Notes under the pieces: generated by a model
What the model saw: only the letters and a program-made list of their open reading frames with translations
The model's database searches: none
Told to the model about the DNA's origin: nothing
Made by a program: the position numbers and the translations under genes
NCBI GenBank assembly: GCA_036897625.1
Contig: JAYMTA010000476.1
Location: 1-28,074, forward strand
Direction of reading: 5' to 3'
Source: Pelargonium cotyledonis
Taxonomy: Eukaryota; Streptophyta; Magnoliopsida; Geraniales; Geraniaceae
DNA length: 28,074 bases
In this document: piece after piece, positions 21,001-28,074 of the stretch
Layout: every line of letters starts with the position of its first letter
Numbering within the stretch: the first letter of the stretch is position 1

Positions 21001-22653
21001 CCTTTTGGCACATCGTTTACTGGTATGTATGATACAGCAGTCCATACAACCACCATAAGTGGGACTCCATAATCCGCAATAAAACCTCTAAGCCAACCTG
21101 TGGTTCAAGAATCATATCAAAAATAATGAGATAAATGTTATTTCTAGCAACTGAATGATTACATAAAACAATTGCCCCATTCAATAAATCAAAGAGGTAA
21201 GCAGATACCAAAAGCACAGAAGCAAGATTGGAAGATATATGTTGCTATCCAGTTCATCATAAAACAACCGTTTTGATGCATAATATGGCAAGTAAATTCC
21301 CAATTTTCCCTATTCAAGAGTTAGGTAGAAACTTTGTACCTGTCCCATAGCGCCAGGATCTAGCTTTACGGCTCCTTAGTGCAGTAAGAAGAAGACCAAA
21401 GGACAGAATTAATGCAAACATTCCATTGGCAAATCGCCAAGAAGGTAAAAAAGCAGGCTGATTAGGATTTTCACTCCGTGGCGTGCCAAATTCCTCCACA
21501 ACTCCCTATAATATAAAACTCTTAAATTAGAGATAATAAGATGAATGTTGTTATCAGATATACCAGTATGTTCTCTAGGAGGGTATGGAACAAATAAGAA
21601 TTGAGAATCTTACACTAAGTATTTACTTTTGAAGTGATGAGGGCAAAAAAATTCTCTTGCATGTAATTTATTGCATTTACTTCAGAAATATCATAATCAT
21701 CCTCATTTGAAATGAATCTATAATTTAATAAGGTAGGATCATCAAGTGTACTTGCCCGTATTGCTTGTTGCATAAATAGCATTGCAATTAGCAGACCAAA
21801 TAATTCACCAGCCACACGCGTAAATCTATTGATTAGTGAGCATGCACCAAGAACAGCTAATAAGAAGAGCAAAAGAGCCGTCCACATACAAACCCTAGGA
21901 ACAAAAAAAAAAGTAAAAGAAATTGTTCAATATCAATGAAAAAACTGATGTGTATATTATTGAAGTAAGAAAATGTTCAGGAGATACCATCCTGTCCAGG
22001 CTAAGAATAATTCCTGCCCTATATCCTTCCGATCTTTTATAAAGCTGAACATAAATGTATACATCAGAACTGTTGGCTCGGCCACCCCTAGTATGAGCAG
22101 GGGCTGCCCTCCAACAATGGAATGGATGATTCCACAAAGTGCAGTTGATGCAAGAGTTTGCACAGCAGTCAGAGTTCCATCTGCATCATACAAATATTAT
22201 GAATAAAAACCGTATAAGCAAATACATCAAATGTACCAACAATGAGAAAGCAATGGCTGAAAAATGCCTACTTGTTTCTCTTTCCAACTGTTCTCCAAAG
22301 GATATAACTGGAATTGCTGAAGCAAAGAATATGTATGTAGTGGGAGCTAGGATCCTGAGAGACAGGAAACAGCAATCACAGCTTCAGTATGGCATAAATT
22401 TTCAGAAGAGGTGCAACAGTGAAAAGATCAAAAAACAGAATTCAAAATGGAGATGGTTAATTAGGATATAAACCAGAAAAACTAAAATTTCGAGCAACAA
22501 AACATTATCCAACATGTCACTAGAGATGAAATGTGGGAGAATCACAAACCTGATACCAGCTTTGAGACCACCAGTCCAGTCCTGCTTGTAACAGGAGAGT
22601 CTTCCTTTGAGGTCATTCTTAATACCTCGGAAGGGAACAAATGTCTCTTCCAT
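18031..22653 (-). CDS. BOR1: Borate efflux transporter, BOR1-like
   Basis: This is an SLC4-like anion exchanger that exports borate, in Arabidopsis for xylem loading. Twelve coding exons on the minus strand are 22653-22550, 22354-22272, 22180-21988, 21894-21756, 21505-21340, 21097-20931, 20790-20617, 20485-20390, 19745-19608, 19487-19168, 18741-18471 and 18345-18031. They sum to 2166 nt, 721 aa (Arabidopsis BOR1 is about 704). Landmarks are METFVP-like start [92 protein letters not shown] and [19 protein letters not shown]. The loop carries YSSM (Tyr398) and YIGM (Tyr405) sorting motifs, but His373 stands where BOR1 has a tyrosine. The C-terminus ([13 protein letters not shown]) favours the BOR1 branch. 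Exon 4 ends at a GC donor; a GT donor further on would add 43 residues in frame. Exon 4 is followed by GVVEEF, as in the family. Confidence 0.95.
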
Positions 22654-23890
22654 GATGAACCCGAAAATTTTGTGAAATCAGAAAAGATTGAATAATTTTT
22701 AAAACAGATCTTTTTGTTTGGTGAACTACTAACTGGGATGACAAGATAAATAAGACGCTAACTCAGGTTTGAAGAACTCGAGAGGCCAATTGACAAATTA
22801 AACTTGCATATATGACAAAAGTTTACATGAAAAGGCGGGAAGAGAGACAGGACTTTTAATTCATAGTGGTTTGGAAGAGAGAAAACGAATAGGATTCATA
22901 ATTCTTCATGTATAATGGAACCTTGATGAGGCCCATAAACAAAATGTATGTAATTACAGAATTTTTACATTTGAATGAATATAAAGAATGATTGGGTATA
23001 TAGTTATATGAAGAACAAAAGAATTAGTTAAAACTCAGTATAAGAGTAAAAACTCGATGATGCTAGCGAATGGAATTCATTATGAATTCACAAGGTCTAA
23101 ACTAACGGAATGAACTGACAATCTCCATGTGCTCAGATCACAACTAGCGGTTGACTTTGACAAGCATCAGATCCATCATCTCCCTTTTTCTTCCTCCTAA
23201 TTACAACAATTCCTACTACTCATCAACCAAATCCCACCACTAGTTCACCAACAAAAGCAGATTGTAGTTGAATACTAGAGATAAATTTCATGGTATGTCT
23301 TTACATTCCAAAACTACTAAAAATTGTAGTCAAAGGTGGAGACTTGGAAACCTTAAGAGAACAAAAACGGTTCAATTAACGGAAACCCATCACCAAAAAC
23401 TGAACTTTGGGCTGTTTACAACAATTTGAAGCAAATGGGCATCACCAGAATGCAGCAACAAAAGACCTCAGAAGCTAATTCAAAAGGGCCACAGAATTGC
23501 ATACAGAAATATTAGCGAGAGCCCATGATCGAAATGACAATAGAAATGATTTAGAACACTTTAGAGCAAATGGGCATTGATCAAACGAAGAAAGAACCAG
23601 AAAGACAAGATTACATTATGCAGAAGAAGAAAAAAACTTATTTCTTTAAAGGCAACACCAAAACGCTTGAACGAGAAATATGTGGCTGAGCAGTTACATA
23701 ACCTGAGAGCACAGAAACACAGAGGCAATGAAAGATTCAGATGTACCCAGAAGAGAACAACTTGTGAATTCTGAGGAAAATGAAGAGAGATTCACAGATA
23801 TTTGGGCAAAAACAAAAGGATTTGGGTGTGAGAGATAGTGTGTGGTGTAAGCGTAAATAAGTGTTTCCGAGGCTGAATAAAACAAATGCA
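22654..23890 (-). promoter_or_regulatory. Probable BOR 5' leader with an intron and TATA-like box
   Basis: Upstream of the BOR ATG I infer a leader of two parts. A pyrimidine-rich first exon runs from about 23890 to 23703 and ends CTCTCAG|GTTATG. An acceptor near 22733 (TCTTGTCATCCCAG) leaves about 80 bases before the start codon. A TATA-like AATATATT at about 23921-23928 would place initiation near 23890. The spliced leader would then lack upstream ATGs. The intron holds five ATGTAA words. All of this is inference from splice-like signals. Confidence 0.4.
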
Positions 23891-23939
23891 TGATGGAGAG
23901 AGAAAGTGAGAGTAGTAGTAAATATATTCCACAAACTAA

Positions 23940-25360
23940 TGTTTTCTGTTTGTTTTCGGCAAGAAACCAACATTTTGCAACCAAAATTACCAAGATTAAA
24001 ATTTGCATTATTTAAAAATATTTATTTTCTAGTTTTTTTTTTTTTTTTTAGAATTATCAATTGCTAAAAATTATGTTCCACTGGATGGAGCTTCATGAAC
24101 ATCATGTTTGTGGGTACTTGTTACTTGTTAGGATTATGTTACACTTACTTTTCTCAAAAATACATAATAAATTTTTCGTATAAATAAATTAGTGTTTACA
24201 TGTTTCATATTTATTTTCATCTCCAAATATGTTTTTTTAACTTCTGTTCATGCACACAACTCATGAGAGTTACAAAACTAATCCCAAAAGAAACACAGTT
24301 ATTGATAGTTGAACTTATGGTGGCTTTAAATGACCTTTCTTTTTATTTTTCATGTGTTTGGTATACTTTCTTCAAGAAAATTTCCCATCAAATAAATTAG
24401 AGAAAAATATTTGTCTAATGATTGATTTAATTGACACAAAGCATAATTCTAATATAATTAGTTAAAACCTTATATGTCTCATTGTCATGACAACAAAAGA
24501 TAATGAAATTAATAAGAGTTGAGTGTTTGAGTTTCTTTTCCTAGAAGTCACCTCCAGACTTGTAATTACTTCCTATAGGATAAGTAAGTAGATTTTTTTC
24601 TATTTTTTTATGATCAGTCATGTTAGTAAAATATGACTATAAATTAATAGGTTGAGAACAAATTGTTTTCTTATTTAATTTGTATGGAGTTAGTTACACA
24701 TTATTACAACTCACAAGTCATAACTCATTAGTAGTGACAAGATTTTTTATTTTTCTAATAAAGTCAACATTACAAAAATTCTATTGATCTTGCAATAGAG
24801 TATGCGAGAGAAGCATAATCGTCACATATCTCTGGCGGAAATAACATTGTTGATAGTTTCATCGCAAATCTATAATAGAATTTGTGACATATTATCGAAC
24901 TAGGAGATATGGCGTGTGGCGCGAAAAATGTTACAGGCGCTGCAAAGCAACCATAGCTTGTTTCAAAAAGTTACATTGCGACAAAAAAGTTTTCGCATGT
25001 ACAAGTTAAGTAGATGTAACATGTCCCCTTCTCCTCTACATTCATTCCCTCTCTCTTTCGTTCCTCCTTTTGTACACGCCACAACAAACGCTCAACCATC
25101 GAGACCTACTATATGTCGTTATAACGATCCTTACTGCTTTGTCGTTGTTTTCGCTTGTCGTTCCATCAAGAGTAAATTAACAATTTTAAGTTATTTTCAA
25201 TGCCTTGAAGTTGATTTTTATTGAATGTTGGTATGTTGTTTAAGAGGATGGAATTAGATCTAAATGACAGTGCCATTTTAGCCTAATTTAGTTCAAAACT
25301 TGTGTACCCATATTTATGCATGTCGTGATACTGTGATTGTTGTCAAGAAATTGGGTATAA
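23940..25360. other. Intergenic, no gene seen
   Basis: AT-rich sequence upstream of BOR. An 18-base T run lies near 24034-24051. A 102-codon frame at 24916-25224 shows no domain, splice context or codon pattern that supports a gene. Confidence 0.35.
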
Positions 25361-25369
25361 TTTTAACTG

Positions 25370-25580
25370 AAATTGACTTTGAATTGGGTACATATTGGAT
25401 GGAAATTAGGTAGAATTTGAATTGAATTTGATATTGAATTAGGTAATTGAAATTGAAAATGAAAAATTGGTATTCAATTTAAGAAATTGGATTGGGATTC
25501 AAATTGGGTATTTGGTACAGAAATTGGGTAATTGATATTTCAATTAGGCATTTGGTATTGGAATTGGGTATTTGGGAGTG
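25370..25580. repeat. Degenerate 20-bp tandem repeat
   Basis: Four in-register 20-base units at 25501, 25521, 25541 and 25561 follow the pattern AAATTGGGTATTTGGTAYTG. Upstream, from about 25370, the same AATTGGGTA / GAATTTGA vocabulary continues with lost register, which suggests an older, eroded part of the array. Confidence 0.75.
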
Positions 25581-25724
25581 AGGTTATGTAGATTGAAATT
25601 GGTTCATTGCATTTAAAGAAATAATAAAATTCGAAAACCCAAAAAAATTAAGCTTAATAACAATACCATTCAAAAGAATAATAATAAGGTTAGGTAAGCA
25701 ACTATATAAATCCCCAACTATGTA

Positions 25725-25913
25725 CCCTCCTCCACCGCAAAATCGGTCCGTATTATTATTTTGAAAATATAATTATAAGTTAGTATGGTATATTAGTCTT
25801 ATATATTTATGTTAATGCGTTAAAGGATATTATTGACAATTCATGCAATAACAGTCATTTTAGGAAAAAAAAAATTTAAGAGAAACACGACACGTATTTT
25901 GAGTCGGAGGAAG
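25725..25913. mobile_element. Old Stowaway-like MITE
   Basis: About 189 bp. The left end CCCTCCTCCACCGCAAAATC and right end GATTTTG-like ATTTTGAGTCGGAGGAAG are imperfect inverted repeats, with TA on each side (25723-25724, 25914-25915). The low match between the ends suggests an old insertion. A microsatellite starts about ten bases to the right. Confidence 0.5.
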
Positions 25914-25923
25914 TAATTGTTTT

Positions 25924-25962
25924 TATATATATATAAGAGAGAGAGAGAGGGAGAGAGAGAGC
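25924..25962. repeat. (TA)n(GA)n compound microsatellite
   Basis: A short TA run (25924-25934) passes into a GA run (25936-25962) with a single G insertion. Confidence 0.9.
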
Positions 25963-27067
25963 AAGCGACCAAAATATGATAAAGAGAAGGTCATTGAAAG
26001 GACAGAGGCCACGTTCAAACAATCGTCCACAAGTAAAGAGTTAGCACGCACAAACAAGTAAACAAAATTATGATTTATTATTTGATCATCAGTTATCCAT
26101 ATTTTCTTTTTGAACTTTTATTTCTATGAACTTATATAATATGGGGTTGTGAGTAAAATTTAACGCGGTATTGTCTCATCGTTGATTTAGTTTAGTCTAA
26201 ACAACAAAACAAATCAACACAATGGACTGGAGTGGTGTTATACACTTTGTTTTGGATACAAAATGTCAACAATAATGGAACATCTTAATAATGGTTTGTG
26301 CAAGCACTCCTCTCCTCGTTCGTGATACTGTATTGATAGTAACATGCAATTTTTATTTGCTTATATATATCTTTCTTTTTTGTCTTAAAAGCTACACTTT
26401 TTAGGGCCCATTTTTTAAGAATAAAAAGTAGTGTAACATGCATGCAAATTGATAATAGGCTCAATAATATCCATCTTTACGTTAATTAATTAATTGTTTA
26501 AACAACAAAGATAAGGCTTCTTTTTTTTTAGAAAAAATAACGTCAACAGTTATATATACCAAAAAGCTAAGCAACACTTTTCAGATTCAATTTTTGATAC
26601 ATGGAACCAACCTCGAAACTTTCATGCTCATAATTCACAGTTTTTAATTTTTATTTCCTTCTTTTTTTATTCAAAAGCTTCGGTGGATATGGATTTTCCA
26701 GTCTGTATTTTTAGAGTACTGTTAACCAGTGATTTTTTTAAACTATTTTTATTATTATCAAACCATTTCCACCACAAGTTCTATTTTAGAGAGAACACAA
26801 TGGAATGATAATATTATAAGCTGAGTTTTTATTATTCAATACTGAATAAAACCTAAACTTTTATTAAACTGTAGAATTCGACAAAAGTATTACAGAAAAA
26901 CCGAGTTATTTACTTAATGTTTGATTAATAAATTTAGGATGGAAATGGAAATTAACAACTAAGATTTCTAATTTCACAGTTGATTTGATGCATTAGATTA
27001 TACGCAAATAAAGTTTACTTTAATTTACAAATGACTTAGAGGTGATGTCGCGATTAATTTTTTTTAG
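25963..27067. other. Intergenic, no gene seen
   Basis: AT-rich DNA with A/T runs; no coding region, RNA gene or clear repeat was recognised. Confidence 0.35.
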
Positions 27068-27069
27068 TA

Positions 27070-27316
27070 CTCCCTCTGTCCCAAAATGAGTATCTTGTTT
27101 GTCTAAATTTTTTGTCTCAAAATGAGTGTCTTGTTTCTATTTTTATGTTATTATATTAGTTTTCTTCCCATATTACCCTTATCACTTATGCACATAGGTG
27201 CATATGGGGTGCACATGGAGAAAATGAGGGTTATATTGGAAACACACTAAATTATCTTATAATTCTTAATTTTTGCAAAAAATATAAACAAAACACTTAT
27301 TTTGGAACGGAGGGGG
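27070..27316. mobile_element. Stowaway-type MITE, second copy
   Basis: A 247-bp element beginning CTCCCTCTGTCCCAAAATGA and ending AACGGAGGGGG, flanked by TA (27068-27069, 27317-27318). Along its whole length it resembles the element at 15573-15823, including the internal TTACCCTTATCACTTATG, the GTGCATATGGG-like middle and the TTTTTGCAAAA near the right end. It has several substitutions in both termini. Confidence 0.88.
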
Positions 27317-27318
27317 TA

Positions 27319-28053
27319 ATAAAAGTGACCTCCTTCCTTCCATGTGTGTCTTTTTTATTGTCCACACGGGCACATTATATTGTTGTTTGTCTAATTGTCC
27401 AAGTGTTGCGATATTTTTTTCAAGCGTTATCATCTAATTTCAAATGTTAGTGTACGATATCAATGTGCATTCTTAAGGTACATTGGGCTATGGTGTTTGG
27501 AACATGCAACGTACCAAAAAACGACACCGAATTGATGTGGCTCTAGGACATTGCCCAAAATCACAAGAAAATCTAAAGTGCGTTTTAGAGAGTGTGTAAA
27601 TTGAGAGAAAAAACATCATTTCTGATCAATCAGCACGACGGATTATATGTACACTAAACTCAAACCATTACCATGCGTCGGCGTGTGATTGATCGAGCGA
27701 GATGAAGTCCATTTCAAACCCACTTCATCATTGTCCTATGAGAGGGAAGAATAGAAAAATTGGGAACTTTTTTTATCCTCTAATATTGTATAAACAAGTA
27801 ATTAAACAGCACCACCCAAGAAACTCATGGGATACTATAATTAGTTTTTCTTAAGATATTGTTAATTAATTGTGTACTATAGTTAGTAAACCTGCTATTT
27901 CAAGTTACATGTCACTATCAATATTATTCAATATTCATGACAGGCTAAAGATAATTTAATTTTTTACGTTTATTAAATAAATTATGATCATATGATAAAT
28001 ACATGTACCTAATTTGCTATAGAGATCATAGCCGAAATACATAATCTAATCTA
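27319..28053. other. Intergenic, no gene seen
   Basis: AT-rich DNA; no gene, RNA gene or transposon end was recognised. Confidence 0.35.
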
Positions 28054-28074
28054 ATATATATATATATATATATA
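28054..28074. repeat. (AT)n microsatellite at the window edge
   Basis: An uninterrupted alternating AT tract running to the last base; its true length is not visible. Confidence 0.85.

Noticed and set aside
21627..21755. Treating the extra 43 codons after BOR exon 4 as the normal coding sequence
   Set aside because: The insert is absent from the BOR family as I know it, and removing it with the GC donor restores the conserved MQQAIR-GVVEEF join. Kept only as a possible isoform.
23151..23162. Two adjacent W-box words (TTGACTTTGAC)
   Set aside because: They lie within the inferred leader intron and two short words are easily found by chance.
24780..25010. Possible CACTA-type terminal region with GCGACAAAA and GCGAAAA words
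   Set aside because: I could not find a CACTA terminus, inverted partner or target duplication.
24916..25224. 102-codon plus-strand frame
   Set aside because: No recognisable domain; the flanks look like decayed repeat DNA. I kept it as non-coding.
1..28074. A novel multi-gene defence, biosynthetic or regulatory system
   Set aside because: The genes are well-known, unrelated plant families with independent promoters; nothing in order, orientation or shared motifs suggests they form a system.

Overview
The window reads as nuclear DNA of a flowering plant, most likely a eudicot. It is AT-rich, has multi-exon genes with GT-AG introns, a cytosolic-type tRNA gene, plastid-targeting and boron-transport genes, and Stowaway- and hAT-like miniature transposons. 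I cannot name the species. No bacterial-style operon, CRISPR array or phage module is present, and I see no convincing novel multi-gene system. The interest lies in gene-structure details and transposon remnants.

Left part (1-4450): an intronless, GC-richer RRM-domain ORF on the minus strand (53-649). It is followed by the C-terminal part of a BOI/SBP1-type RING E3 ligase on the plus strand (1243-2835). The ligase's expected first coding exon is not visible, so the RRM ORF probably sits antisense in its first intron. At 3722-4030 lies a decayed RNase H-like fragment (retroelement type) with four in-frame stops.

Middle (4450-12400): a complete nine-exon phosphoenolpyruvate/phosphate translocator of the plastid envelope (4673-7587, 416 aa). 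Then a tRNA-Arg(CCU) locus with an odd anticodon arm and a nearby inverted copy of its D-arm region (8268-8359). Then a three-exon R2R3-MYB of the MYB98 type (minus, 11411-9561, 436 aa) and a 176-bp hAT-like MITE upstream of it.

Right-middle (12374-23890): a six-exon SGNH/GDSL esterase (minus, 242 aa) with two MITE insertions in its introns and a (GAA)9 tract against its start codon. Then a twelve-exon BOR1-type borate exporter (minus, 721 aa). The exporter has a probable GC-AG intron, an in-frame alternative donor, a lost tyrosine sorting motif, and a likely intron-containing 5' leader.

Right end (23900-28074): no gene found. It holds a 20-bp tandem array, an old MITE, a (TA)n(GA)n microsatellite, a second copy of the MITE found in the esterase intron, and an (AT)n tract at the edge.

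The genes are functionally unrelated neighbours (ubiquitin ligase, plastid PEP import, MYB regulator, lipase-like hydrolase, boron efflux), each with its own promoter. All exon models were built by hand from splice signals, reading phase and remembered family sequences; no search or transcript data were available.
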